DNA from: Osmia lignaria lignaria
Taxonomy: Eukaryota > Arthropoda > Insecta > Hymenoptera > Megachilidae
Assembly (NCBI RefSeq): GCF_051020975.1
Contig: NC_135041.1
Span: 14,644,256-14,708,255, forward strand
Length of the DNA: 64,000 nucleotides
Direction: 5' to 3'
The position numbers and the translations under genes were made by a program. Shown here piece by piece: positions 12,315 through 24,775 of the stretch; positions within the stretch are counted from its first letter, which is position 1; each line of letters starts with the position of its first letter. The notes under the pieces were generated by a model, which saw nothing but the letters and a program-made list of their open reading frames with translations, did not search any database and had not been told where the DNA came from.

Positions 12315-14137
12315 CCGTCTTCGTCAACGGCAGCGCAGTGGAAAGCAGTGAGATTAATCTAAATAGCCGACAAAAGGGAAACGAAAACTACCGTGAAAGA
12401 ATTATTAGAATAATGGTCAGCCGGGGGAGGAAGAAGCGAGCTATGTTAATACGCGAGAGGGACACGAGCTCGCTTGCACGGATACTGCAGGATAACCGTT
12501 TCAGAAGATGGCGCCTGAGGCCCTTGGACCCTTACTTGTACGCTCTGTGCCAAAAGAGAATCAGCTGAGAAACAGAAATGATGGAAATTCTTCAGCCACG
12601 AGCACAGGGAGCTTTGTGTCGTCGTAGGGTGGGTGTTCCCTGACACGATTGCACTTCTGATTGCCGGTTGTCCAGGCTCGAACTGCTTGCTTGGAGGATG
12701 GTTACGAGAAGTAGAGGTTACGAGTAGAGGTTCAAGATTAGCAGCATGGATCACAGGAAGACAGTATCAGAGAAAAAGATGGGATTTTGTATCGATAGAA
12801 CGGATCGAGAATTTCAGATGACATATTCGCGTCATATTGGACCCTGTTGGTCCAAGGTAAATAGAAGAAAATGAAGTATCGAACCCTGAAGAGTGTTGCA
12901 ACAGCTCGGACGTGGAAGCAGGGTGGCACGGTGGATCAGACACTCTTGTGGGTGGCTGTACGTGGAGAAGAAGGTGGACAAGTTGAGTCCTGGGTCTCTG
13001 AAAGCGTGGGCGGGGCGGAACACGCATAGCTCCCGGCCTCTTCTCTTCTTTTCCCTTCTTCACCCTCCCCCGTCCAGCTTCATCGTCGACATACCACCAC
13101 CTCCTTCGCCGGGCTCGATGTTATATGTGCTCTCTCTTCGCGTTCGTGCCCCATTCCCTTCCTCTCCGCCAACCCCCTTATCCCGGGCTCCTTTTATTTT
13201 ATTTTCACCTTGTATCCAGCCTTCCACTACCGTTTTTCTCTCTTTGTTGTCTTCGACCGTCCGCCTAGGATCGAGAATGACGTCGGGAACCTTAATGCTT
13301 CCAGAACGTACACCTCCTCTTGCAGGATGTACGCGACCTACACGCGTACGCGCCTCGATGATACTCCATTTTTTTACTCTCTTCCATCGTTACAAATATT
13401 ATATTACATTTAGACGGAGTCTTTCTCAACCGCAACGTTTGGAAATTAACATTTCCTTAGTTGCATCTTCCATTTTTTCCCGATACCAGATCGAGTCACG
13501 AATCGGCGATTCGTTCAGGACGAAATGGTAATTTAGAAAAAAGCGAACGCCAACCGAAGAAAAATGAGTCCGGGTCAACAGATATCGCGGGATAAGGCGT
13601 AACCTTTAAAGGTTCGGCAGATCTGCTTAACAAAGTGAAGCAGAGCAGTAACTCAAACTTGGGCAATCCTGATGCACGAATAGAACGAAGTTGCGCCAAT
13701 TCGAGACCGGTCCTGGTTATTTCGACAGTTGCGCTTTCAAACATCACGAGCTTACACGATCGTGATGTATCGGAGAGTCGACGTTGCAATCAAATGAAAT
13801 TTTACGACAACCGATGTGTCAAAGAATAGAGAACTACGACAACTTTGAAAAAGACTGGAAAAATACTTCCTCTCTAACCGCGACTAGCAAACCTCCCTTC
13901 CTTCAGGGGGTCTCTGACGTAATCGAAGAAGCCCGGCCAGCAGATCACAGATTAAACAACACTCGAGTCCTTCTCCTCGATAATTACCCAGGCCAGGGTA
14001 ATTGCTGCAATCCGGGAACGGCACGCAGTTACCGGCAGATAATTCAGCCAACGGTGATTTCGAGCCAGATTGCCCCGGCCAGAAGTTACGTTATACGCGA
14101 GCACCTCCACCAAAGTTGGAATTGGTTGAGGTAGAAA

Positions 14138-14165
14138 TTGAGAGAAAGAGAGAGAGAGAGAGAGA
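14138..14165. repeat. GA dinucleotide repeat
   Basis: GA run interrupted once by GAAA; it could bind GAGA-type factors. Confidence 0.9.
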
Positions 14166-15258
14166 CCCTTTGCTGTTGTTCTCACACCCCTTGTTCGCGA
14201 ATGCAATCCTCGAGAAATCGCCGTGGATTACGCGTTCGCACCTGCGTGAGGTCGATGTCGATTCGTCACGAAATCGTCGTTCCGCGAGTAAACGGAGGGG
14301 ATGTTCACCCTTGCGTGCAATTATTCCATACGTACTTTGCAAATACGATTTTATCCTGGATAAATCAAATGGATTGTTTGAATTTCATTTAAAGTCAAAG
14401 AAGCGTAAATAAAAGAAGACGCGCGCAGCGAAAAGTTAATAACGTTCGGCGTGTGAACCGAGAAGACAAGTAAGTGGCCTGGCTTCTTCGACACAAGCGG
14501 CAAACACGGTAATTTGGCGAAATTTTTTTCTCGACTCTGGAAGGGTCAGAAAATAAAGGAGAAACAACCTAAATACAATGTATTATGACGAGCTTGGTAG
14601 AAAGAGGTTCGCGTGAGATATTCCTCTCTCATGGAACCCTATAATTAAAAGCGAACAACGTATCTGTCATATCTCTCAGACTCGTTCGAGCCACTCTAGT
14701 TTCATCCAAGCGGATCTTTCTTCTTCGCTTTCACCGTTTCTTTTCTTCCTTTTTTCTTCGTCTCTGCTGCTTTACATTTTACTCTGACCCGCTGTTCTTG
14801 CTCGCAGCAGAAAATTGCTAGAAATAATGACGGATAAAAGTCTGTCTCTCGTGTCTTCCAACGTATCTACGACTAATAAATATGAAAACGACTTGCTAGT
14901 GCGAAAAGCGGTCTTTTAAATAAATAATGGGGATCGTAGATTTGGCCGAACGGCAACGCACCACCGCCGATCGATCTTTCAGCTAATATATTCGAGCCTC
15001 TATCCCTCTCAAGGATAGCAGCCGGCCGAAGACAATATTTTTAGGTTCGGCTTGGTCATCAGTTTGTAATTAAAAGTTCCCCCGATGGGACCGTGGCCCG
15101 GGCCCCGTGTCATTATTTTGAACCGCGCGGCGCCAGGACCCAGTATCTCATCCTTCCCTTAAAATACGCCGTGGACCAAGGACCGATCTATCGGGTGTCC
15201 AAAACAATTTTAACACTTACCACGTACAAACACTCGAGAACGATGATAAAATAATAAG

Positions 15259-15278
15259 AAAAAAAAAAAAAAAAAAAA
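15259..15278. repeat. Poly-A run (20)
   Basis: Twenty uninterrupted A. Confidence 0.95.
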
Positions 15279-16271
15279 TTGAAGAACGAACCTTCGACGT
15301 ATTCGAACAAAGATTGATTAATGAGTTCAACAAAGAACCATTGTTCCCTGAGTAAATTAAACCTTGGAAATCAATTAACGATTTCGTCACACTTGCGACG
15401 TGGTTACGAAAAAAGAAGAAACGTCTCTCCTCGTCTTTTGTCAGCCAAACAAAAAGAATCGTTCAACGTGACTGTGACATTAACGCGTTGCAATTATCTG
15501 AAACTGATCGTTCGACTATCTGTATCATTAATCACGAACCGTCGACTTGTTTCTCATAAAAATGATTATTGCTCATAAATACGACGGATCGCGGTCGTAT
15601 CTTTCCCTCTGGCTGTAATTAATGCCTTCTTTCGTCCGGTTCAATAATTGTGCCGATACAATTTATCAGGTGCGTGTCTGTTGCTCGATTTTGAGGAACA
15701 GTTGACCGCGTTGTCGTATGAAATTAAAAGAGAAAAATTATATTGCCAAAGGAACATTCAATTAACCTTCTCAGATCTCATAATTGTTCTTGCTCTTCTG
15801 ACGTGTATGTACACTACCTACCGTAGGATTTTTAGGTGCGTGTCTAGAGGCATTCTTTAAAAACCGTCTACAGAGATGGGACGGAATGCCGGGGAACGTT
15901 TTATTTACGGCCACTGGGACAGTTTTTAATTTGTTCTCCCTTGAGCGGACGGGGTAGAGGCCGGCAGACACGAAGAGAAGTAGAGAAATGAAGGATAAGA
16001 AAGAAGAAGAAGAAGAAAGAGAAACTGGTGCTCTCGGTCTTTAAGCAGTTTTTCGACCTGTTAGTCGTTAGAAGCCGAAGAGGCGTTTCTACGGTATTCT
16101 GACGAAGCCCGAGGGTCCAGAGGAGAGGGAAAGAGGCGGCCGCTCGACGACTAATAAATCCTTAATTATAATTGCGCGGACGCGTGACGAGAATAACTCT
16201 GTGATTTAATTATCGAACCGCTATTGGCGTTCGCCGATCGCCGATCGACAGCCAGCGGGGGTCAACGGGTC

Positions 16272-16304
16272 ACCGATTCAACCGATTCAACCGATTCAAC
16301 CGAT
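16272..16304. repeat. 9-bp tandem repeat (ACCGATTCA)
   Basis: Three perfect units and a partial fourth. The period is a multiple of three, but the surrounding frame resembles no protein. Confidence 0.93.
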
Positions 16305-17026
16305 GCATCGGTTGGGGTGGACGAGGTTTTCTACAATTCTATCTCATCTTTATGTTTGTTTAATTTGCCGAAAGTGCCGACCCAAGCGACCCAAACATCC
16401 CGTTTGATAAACGATACTATCGGACAACACACGCCAGAGTGGAGGAATATGGAAATTAATCCGTGTCACGCGATTATCACGGTGTCTCTTTAATTTAACG
16501 AGCTGTCACATCGATTGTCGCAATCGTGTCGCCTGCTATCGGTCGAGAAGTTTCTTTTTATTATTTTTTTCTCTTTTTACTTGTACCCACTGAGAAACTC
16601 GAGTAAACAGATAGGAGGTGATCGAAGCTTTCCGCTCGATGCTTCTTCTCGAGCGGAGCAAACGGAAAAAATCTCCTTGTTTGCTTCGAACGAGACGTTG
16701 AGAGCTCGTATGGAAATAATTTTAATAACGCATCCTTTACTTTCAAGAATCAATAATATTTTAAAGCTTTCAACAGTTGCAAGAAGTTTATTAAAACTAA
16801 CCTGGTTTCTCAAAGCTTTCAGGAGCTTCAAGAATTTTGAACTTTCAACGAGTATCAGAATGTTTCGAAATTCTACGATGATTAAATTGCTTGAAAATTT
16901 TGTTACAAGTATTGCCTGTTACAAAGGAAAGTACCGAATGATGTCTATACGTACTAATCACGACGATTTCAAAATCAGCTTTTCAATAACTCATCAAGTT
17001 TCGAAACCGTCGTAAAAACGCGTGAG

Positions 17027-17048
17027 GGCGCCGCGCCGCGCCGCGCCG
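17027..17048. repeat. GCGCC pentamer microsatellite
   Basis: About four units of the complementary form of GGCGC. Confidence 0.9.
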
Positions 17049-18211
17049 TTTGCTCGCTTCGTTCACCGTTTCGACTTATTTTCTAGATCATTAGGCGACA
17101 CCTTTTTTACGGCATCAGGGAGGGATGGTGGTCTCGGGACGGGCCGGTTAATTGCCAGACAGACGGTGAACCTGTGGAGCCCGGGACTAGATTTCTTCAG
17201 GGCTGTTGGGCTCCGTGGCCCGAAAAATACCGTACGCGAATTGTTTTCCTACCGAGCTAGAAAGGTAATTGAGAACGGCTCGTCCCAGCGATTTTTTATC
17301 ATTACCGAGAATTCGGATCTGTCAAAATGTCCTGGGCCCCGCGGTTGCGTTAATTACGGTCCCAAGGCTCCGCCAGCACCGGAATAATTATAATAATCAG
17401 GGGACACGCCTCCTTGCCTCGGTTCTCTCTCAGCTTCGTCCAGTCCCTTGCCAACCTACATAGAGACAGATAGTGCTCCATGGACGGTTGTGCTCAGTGA
17501 CAGGGACACGTAATTATTATTTGCTCGTCCTCGTTTCTTTTAATCGATCCGCAGATGTATCCCGCTGTCAGCCGAGTTGGCACGAGTTGGCCAGGGATTG
17601 CGCAAAAACTAATGCGCCTAATCGTTGCTCGTTTCTGCGTTCAGCAATCGAGGCCATATATCTACATATGTATATGTATACGTTCTGGGCAAAGATCGTT
17701 GATTCAACCCTTTAGGCGATTCATCGGATAAAAAGATCCGTCACCTTATTCTCTCGGTATGATTTCACCTCTGCTGTCTGAACGCTGATTTACGATGACT
17801 GCTCGAAAGCGCATGGAGATCGAATTAGACCGATTTCGAACTTGATTTCGTGACAGATTTAATTGATGCCAGCAAGAGGATTTTTTCTAATTTTTCGGAT
17901 GTTTCAGAGTGAAAGAGATTGAGATCGAGATTTGTCATGTCTGAAGCGTAAATCGCGTCACGAGTGTGACTGGACGTTAGAAGGCAAGGGGTTAATGAAA
18001 ACCACTGGGTCCGGTGTCATTAAGGGGCCTCGGTTCTCTTTCCGTGCGCTCTTTGTTTCATTGGCTGGTGTCGGGGGGCCAGGTTGTGCTCGCGAGAGGG
18101 TCGAGAGGGAGGAGCTGCGGGGGTCCGAAATCGTCTGTCATCTCCGAACGACTAATGGTCGCTTCACGCTGCTTCATTATATTTTCTAAATGTAAATTCG
18201 TACACGGTCCC

Positions 18212-18238
18212 AGGCTCTCTCTCTCTCTCTCTCTCTCT
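18212..18238. repeat. CT dinucleotide repeat
   Basis: Thirteen CT units. Confidence 0.95.
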
Positions 18239-18610
18239 GTTTCTCCGCGGCTCAACGCCCGCAGGCCGGGGGGGTCCTTATAAAACTTGGGACGATTCTG
18301 GCCCCGCCACAAGCGAGCGACGGGGGTGAGAGACCAAGGAGGATCCAGCCGCGGGCTAGAGTCGCGTATCCTTGATTGCAGGCGACAGTTTATGGTCCTG
18401 TCTCGTCCTGCGGACCAATTAGCCCCCTAGCTTCCAGGAACTTCCTTCCTCTTTTACGGCTCGGCGTTGGCGCCGAAATTTTGGGTTTTGGGGCTTACGA
18501 CTAGGTACTTCTTTTGCGGAATATTTTCTCAAGCTGCAACAACCCTCGTCGCAGAGACGTGGTCTCCGATAAGCGAGGAGCAAACGGGACGGAGAAGGGG
18601 AGGAATTCGC

Positions 18611-18692
18611 CGGGAGAAGAAAAAGAAAAGGAAGAAGATCGAAGGAAAGAAGGGGAGAAGGGAGAGAAAGAAAAAAGGAGAGGGAGGAGAAA
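18611..18692. repeat. Purine-rich tract
   Basis: About 80 bp almost entirely A and G with short AAG/GGAG motifs; only a TCG triplet interrupts it. Confidence 0.85.
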
Positions 18693-20502
18693 TGGCCCGA
18701 AGCGTGGTGGACGATAGGTCGCGGCTATTATCGGGGCCCTGGTCTTTTTGCGAGGCGGACCGATCGGTGGGCCATTGTCTCGAGATGATTGCAACACGTT
18801 CGGGGCTGCTTAAAATATAGGGACCGAGGGCCCTCTCCCTCTTGTCTCTGTCCCCTTTCCACCCGATTTACCCTTCTCTACCTCGTCTTTCGAGCTGCAG
18901 AGCAGAAGCGAGCCGCAGAGACACACACGGAAGGGCGGGCACCTGTGCCCTTCCTCTCTTCTCTTTGCCGTACTCCACCATGGAGAATATGGGCCCTGGT
19001 TAATGGGATCGCATCGTCCCGATTCTCCTGTTTCCCTTCGTTCACGGTCTCCCTTTGTTTTCGTCCTGCCGGCAACCGTGCTTTCGTGCGGCTCTCGATG
19101 ACGAATTGGATTAGGAGTTTTCATTTTTTTCTTTTTCCTTTTTTCTTCTCTTCTTCTTACTCTACATATATGTAGTAGGATCGAACATGTTTCGGTATAC
19201 ATAGGTATAACTACTAATAGAAAATTCAAACACATTCTAATAATATTAATGAGAATAAATGTAGGTTCCAACGTTCTTCATAGAAAATCAGTCTCTCTAC
19301 ACGATGAAGATACCAAAAGTATTAATACCGATCAATCTCTGTGCTTCGCGCAGACAACGAGACTGATAGGAATGGAAAAAGGATTCTTCTCGTCTATTAT
19401 TCGTAGAGGAGCTCTGGGTCCGATATTCAATCAGAGAGCAGGGACACGCAACACAGAGGGCGGTACCCACTCTCCTTGCCCGAAGAGAGAACAGGAGGTA
19501 CCGATTTATAATGGGAACTCGAGACGATTCAAATGGATTGGAGTACTTGAAATTTTTCAATGTTTCGAATAATGTTTCCAAATAACAGATACTCTGTCAG
19601 AGTGATAGAAGGTTTTCGGCGAGAAAGAACGTGCGAACGTCTCGTCAACTACTACGTCCTACTCAATCTCACTTGCAAATGCGCTTCTCTGGGGTCTGAT
19701 GCCGCGTGTGTGGTAGCGTCTTGGTATCGGCCGAGCGACGAGCAGGAGGAATAAGAAGAGGAGGAGAAAAAAAAATCAAGTGAAATAAGGGGATGGAGCA
19801 GGAGGAGGCGAATACGCCGCGCCGAGAGCGGGGCCCATAGCAAGCCAATTTGTGACTGACGAGGCGATTGGTAATAAGCAACGGAGGGACTCAAATTGCT
19901 TGAGTTTTTCTGCGGTCGTTCATTGGGTGTTGTCGTCGAGGTAGCCCACGAGAGATCTCTCCCAGGGCCTGGTACCGGCGGAATCGAGTAATCGAGCTCT
20001 ACAACGAACCGAAGCGAGCTCGAACGGAGAAAGAACAAGATGACTATCCTTTACAAATATGTAGGTAATAAATAGATGACATTACACGAAGATCGATGAC
20101 CGCGTAGATTTGCGACAATACAGAGGGTAATGGTTGTAAGCATCGATACAGGTGTACCAGGTCAGTTTATCAGTGGGGCGGAATTGGTTAAGATGACAAA
20201 CCACGGTTTGGCCGAGTTATTATTGGTTATTGATCGGTTATTTATTCAAATGAATGCAGATTACCATGGCGGGTTTTCAATGCACGGCCAGTTAGCAGGC
20301 GCAATGAATAAATTGCTACCGGGCGCACGCCGCTGCTACTTAACGTCGTTCCCCTTTCGAGCTTCGACGTATGAATGATATCGAACTTAAATGGACGATA
20401 GATAAGAGGTATTAAAGTGAGATACTCGTTTCGAGTTCGATCAATTGATTCGGTTGGTTCTTATCGAAAACGATATCATTCAGCCAATGGATCAAGGGTC
20501 TG

Positions 20503-20522
20503 AAGAGGCACCGATGCCTCTT
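20503..20522. repeat. Short hairpin, 8-bp stem and 4-nt loop
   Basis: AAGAGGCA and TGCCTCTT pair exactly around a CCGA loop. There is no U-tract or neighbouring gene to make it a terminator, and this is eukaryotic DNA. Confidence 0.6.
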
Positions 20523-20793
20523 GCGTAGACAATTGCTGTAGCAAAAGGCGTGAATCTTCGTGCTTCTCAAAGATTACTGTTCGGCCAAAAACGGTATCAT
20601 CCAGCCGGTGGCTGTTACATACCTCTCTCAATCTACAACGAACCGTTCATATCTCTTGACAGAAGTATCGTCGAAAGTATCGCAGCCGAAGCTCGTCCCA
20701 CGCGCACGAATTAACGGCTCTGCTTCGCTGGTTAGCCTTGATTTATCCCCGGGCATCGGTCTTCCCTGTTCTTTTGTTTCGTCGCCGACCTAA

Positions 20794-20817
20794 CCCCGTC
20801 CCCGTCCCCGTCCCCGT
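20794..20817. repeat. 6-bp tandem repeat (CCCCGT)
   Basis: Four perfect units. The minus strand is ACGGGG-rich, giving four runs of four G that could form a G-quadruplex. Confidence 0.92.
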
Positions 20818-21146
20818 GGCTGGTCTATACACCTCGCACCAGCTCGTCCCAGCTGTAATAATCCCGCGAGAAGTCGGGCTAACAAATGCGCTGTTTTCAG
20901 TATATACCGTGAGGCCAGTCATCCCGCAGGACCTCACGACGTGTCGGCCATTAGTCTAACCAGGAAACCGGTGATGGAAAGCTTGCCTGCGTGCCGGGCC
21001 TAACGCCGGCTAACAAACATTGTTGTGACTTCTACGGGGTGAAACCAGGTATCCGTCATCTTTCTCATCTCACCTGCCTCCCATCTTCTTCTCCTTCTGC
21101 TTTCTTCATCAGTTCTACTGCCTTCTTCTTTTTTCCTACGTTCCTA

Positions 21147-21202
21147 CGTTCGTTCGTTCGTTCGACTGTCGTTTCTCCCTACCTTCCTACCTTCCTACCT
21201 TC
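21147..21202. repeat. CGTT and CCTA/CTTC microsatellites
   Basis: CGTT units at 21147-21164 followed, after a short gap, by CTACCTTC units at 21177-21202. Confidence 0.88.
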
Positions 21203-22205
21203 TGGTCGAAGCGCACCTTCGGACGAGTGGGTCCTCTTCCACAATCACCGATGCATTGTCGGGCTAAGAGATTGCCCTCTGTGCTCGACAGAGTTATGCG
21301 GGCTGGAATGGCTACGCCTACTTCGAGGCTGGATCGAACGCTTCTGCTATCCATTCTAACCTGTTCTTTCTAGAGCTATCAGGCTTCTTTATTTCTTTCT
21401 TTTACGATATCAATTTTGCAACCGCTAGAAAATTTCTATACGATGCCGCGTTTAATGCGTTTCAAGGAAAATTCTTTGTATGTACAATGAACCGTAGTTA
21501 TCGACGGAAGAATATCTATGTCGTCATTGAGACGCTAGAGTTATTATTAGCCCGGTCTAGTGTGAACTCATCAATTTGATGTCGTGGAAAATCTTCAGAA
21601 ACGTCGGATGACATTAGAGTTACACCGGACAACAAGTTTAATGTTGATTAATTGTTTAAAATTAACTACATCGGTACTGTAACTTGATTCAGCAAAATTA
21701 TTGCGTCAAGTTCCTCTCGATACGGTGCATATTGGCATGAATGAAGAGTGTCGTCGATAAATGCAACAAAACAACACGTCTAATTACGAAAACGATTCCC
21801 TACTGTGCTTGCAATCTGCACGTAGTTATAAACAAAGTGGTAGCTGTTTAATAATTAGGTATATATGAAAAATTGAAGTAAAAATTTGAATTTTTCCTTT
21901 AAAGACCTTTGAAGTTCGAGTATCGTCTGCGTACGATCGGTGTAGAAGAGATAAGGTACGAAACGCGAGCGGAGAAGGACGGAATGAGTCAATAAAGCAA
22001 GGGGACGCTAATTAGAGAGCCATTAAAACGATAAACGACGACACGTAGTTGACGCAGCTAGAACGACACGCCGTTAGTTGTGTCTTCTCGGATAACCCCG
22101 GTTGATAAACCCGCAACGATACTCTCCGCCATCCTCGAATCGAATCGGTCCGCGAACAACGACGGTAGTGTCAACGCACGTGTCTCGAATCTCCGTTTTC
22201 CCGCT

Positions 22206-22229
22206 CAAACGTCTCGTTCGAGACGTTTG
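22206..22229. repeat. Perfect inverted repeat, 11-bp arms, 2-bp spacer
   Basis: The arms CAAACGTCTCG and CGAGACGTTTG are exact reverse complements separated by TT. A perfect 11-bp match at this fixed spacing is expected far less than once by chance in 64 kb. It could be a dimer-binding site or a cruciform-forming sequence. GTGTCTCGA just upstream (22182) and CTCGAGACAC downstream (22258) repeat the same core. Confidence 0.85.
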
Positions 22230-22801
22230 CTGAACCCTAGCTGACCCTTGTCCTTGACTCGAGACACCGAATGAAAGTCACAGAACGTGACAGCAAATGG
22301 ACGATACACACTGTCGCATGATTCTTGTGACGAAATCCCGAGGGGACATGCTATCTTATCGCCGCGTCCAGCTGCTGTTCATGCGATATACGCATCGGAG
22401 GATGTACTTAATGGTTTTGAGGCAGATCAGTGTTCTTCGACACTGGTTTGGTGGTGTTGATAAATTTATCATTTATCTACGTCGTCTGATCGATCAAAAA
22501 TTTTTTCAAATTTCACGACAAACGACTACCTATCTATAGCCGTCCGTAATGGGAAAAGGGTTAAGGAGGGTAACCAAGTCGACAGAGAATTATTGAAATG
22601 CGAACGATCGGTAGAACATCGAAGGCACCGCAATTGTTTCGAAGCGAGAGTAGACTGGTCGTCACTCATCAATATGGAGTAGACGAGTGCCCAATCCGGC
22701 GGCAGCCCTTGGTCAGCCCTTTTGAAGGTTACGAGGCGGGCAGCAGACTGTCATTCCTTTGATTGGCTTTTAGAGAGGGCCACCTTCTCCCTCGACCCAT
22801 T

Positions 22802-22803
<2 letters not shown>

Positions 22804-22833
<30 letters not shown>
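22804..22833. repeat. TC dinucleotide repeat
   Basis: About fourteen TC units followed by TTTCCAG, which resembles a plus-strand acceptor by chance. Confidence 0.95.
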
Positions 22834-22836
<3 letters not shown>

Positions 22837-23239
22837 AGCCGATGGTTCTTTTAGCTTTAATCTGCTAGCGCTTTCCGCCTCAACGAGGGACAGCGACCTT
22901 TTTGCTCTTGATTCTGTCCATTTCATTCGACATTGCCACATGTCACAGCGTATCACTGTGAAATGGTGGTTGCTTCTTCGCACCAAACAGTTCAAATTAT
23001 TCCTTTAATATTTGAAATAAAATCACCATCGTCCTGAACGCCATCACGCGCCCATCATGGTCACGAATCCTCGAACGAATCAACTTTGAAGGAGGAAGAA
23101 CGAAAGGGGTCTATATTTCTTCTTAACACCGGTCGTTCGTTGAAACGTACACGTGTTTGACGAACAGGACAAAGGAGCGAAGCTGGTGATCGTAACCGCG
23201 TTCAGACTAGCCAGGGTTATCAAGGTCAGCATAGTTAGC

Positions 23240-23274
23240 AGGTAGGAAGGTAGGTAGGTAGGTAGGTCAGGTAG
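23240..23274. repeat. AGGT tetranucleotide repeat
   Basis: About seven units with one GGAAGG interruption. Each unit is a chance donor-like AG|GT. Confidence 0.9.
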
Positions 23275-23408
23275 ATCGGTTAGGTGTGGGAAGGTTGGCC
23301 CGTGCCGGTGAACGAGATGGTCGCGGAGATGCCTATCTTTTTCGTAGCACGCGCCCGCTACGCGATTACACGGAATCCCAGCAGTCGAAGAAAAGAAACG
23401 CTTCGAAT

Positions 23409-23424
23409 GGCGCGGCGCGGCGCC
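23409..23424. repeat. GGCGC pentamer tract
   Basis: Three units, ending in CCACG. Confidence 0.8.
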
Positions 23425-23847
23425 ACGCGGATCGAAGACGATGGGAGTTTGCCAGCTGTTACCAGACACCCCCGTCTCGAATCTACCAGGTGTGATACGT
23501 TGAAATTGTTGAAAATTTTCTCAAAATTTCCATTCGCTTTCGATAGATATTTTTAATTCCTCGGTAGTGGGAGTTTCCAACGACCGAAGTATGCGTTCAC
23601 GTGGACGGAACGACTAATGACGCCACGAAGAAGGATGCAACCCCATGCGGCTCGAGCGTGTTGCGCAGTCGTCGGCTCGAACAAAAAGAAAGCAGGTTGA
23701 CTCAAGCTGGAGAAGGTCCGCGCCCCCTGGTGACATTTCCCATTCTTCTCGGCACGCCATTACCAGGTCAAAGCAGCCGCCCCCGCGGGACGTCGTACGC
23801 CGCCTCACCCCTACCCAGACTCACTTTTCAGCTTTTCTCCGGGAATA

Positions 23848-23874
23848 CTCTTCATCCTCTTCATCCTCTTCATC
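23848..23874. repeat. 9-bp tandem repeat (CTCTTCATC)
   Basis: Three perfect units in a pyrimidine-rich tract. Confidence 0.92.
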
Positions 23875-24738
23875 GTCTTCTCGATGCTCGTGGTCATCGA
23901 TATTCCGTCCAAAGAACCATCATTCTTCGGCTTTCTGCTTTTCTGCCTTTTTTGTCTCTCTTGCTTTTTGCCTCCTCTTTATTCTCTTTTTCTATCCTCG
24001 GGAAATTCGATTCTTTTGGTATTTCACGCGATCCTGCTGGATCATACGGTAGGATTCAAAGAGGGTGAAAGGTGGGTCCGGATTCTGGTAGTGCCGTAAA
24101 TAGAAGCGTAGACTCATTGATCGATATAATCGTAGGCATTACGAGAATCGCTCAGCGTTTACGCTTTTCGAGCCCGCGGCTTCGTGCCGTCTGTATTATT
24201 ACGCGGACAAACGAGAATCAAGGGCCATCCCTTGTTGCGTCCGTCGGTGCGATGGAGTTTCAAGCGACTCGCACCGCCACTCGATCGCCACCGACAAAAG
24301 CGTTTCCTCTAATTGTAAGCTCGGTTTAGCTTCGATGGATGCGCATTGTGACAGGTGAATGGTAAATATCTGCGTTCGGTGTTGATGGGGGCCAGTGGTG
24401 AACACGAGGATAGGGAAAGGGGGAATCAAACGATGATCTTCTTTGTTCGAATCGACTCCAATTATTGGTCGTAACTTTGTTGAATAGAAAAATTTCATGT
24501 CACTGATGACTGGTATGAAAAATTTAACCGCTTGGAAGGTGAAAGACAAGATTCGCAAGCAAATTGGCGGTCGGGTATCGGTGTCTGGCAGGGTTAGGGG
24601 TGGCCATTAAAAGAAATTACACCGGTCGATCGGGGACTCGTACACTTCCGGACGGTGAGCAGGCCGCGTACACACGCGGAACATTATTCCGAGGGAATGT
24701 ATCATGACGGCTATTATCGTTAACATGTAAATGCTGTT

Positions 24739-24775
24739 GGTCTAATGGTGTCTTAATTGAGTCGACCATTAGACC
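24739..24775. repeat. Inverted repeat with 11-bp arms and 15-nt loop
   Basis: GGTCTAATGGT (24739-24749) pairs exactly with ACCATTAGACC (24765-24775). Pairing does not extend outward, so a microRNA hairpin is unlikely. Part of the right arm, TCGACCATTAGAC, recurs at 49336-49348, but a 13-base match between two places in 64 kb is expected by chance. Confidence 0.8.

Larger units (their letters stand above)
1327..20000. other. Non-coding sequence, probable long basonuclin intron (distal part)
   Basis: About 18.7 kb without a recognisable exon. The longest frames (12893-13531 and 10881-11510, plus strand) have low-complexity Pro/Ser/Phe or Arg-rich translations with no family resemblance. The segment holds homopolymer runs, a GAA repeat, CT/GA microsatellites, CpG-rich pentamer arrays, an 11-bp minisatellite and a perfect inverted repeat at 12093-12114, listed separately. 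Assignment to the intron rests on the exon at 40856 and the lack of a next exon. Confidence 0.45.

Noticed and set aside
12893..13531. Longest open frame in the window (212 codons, plus strand)
   Set aside because: The translation is Pro/Ser/Phe-rich from pyrimidine tracts, has no recognisable domain and the region lacks convincing splice or promoter context. It is likely a chance frame.
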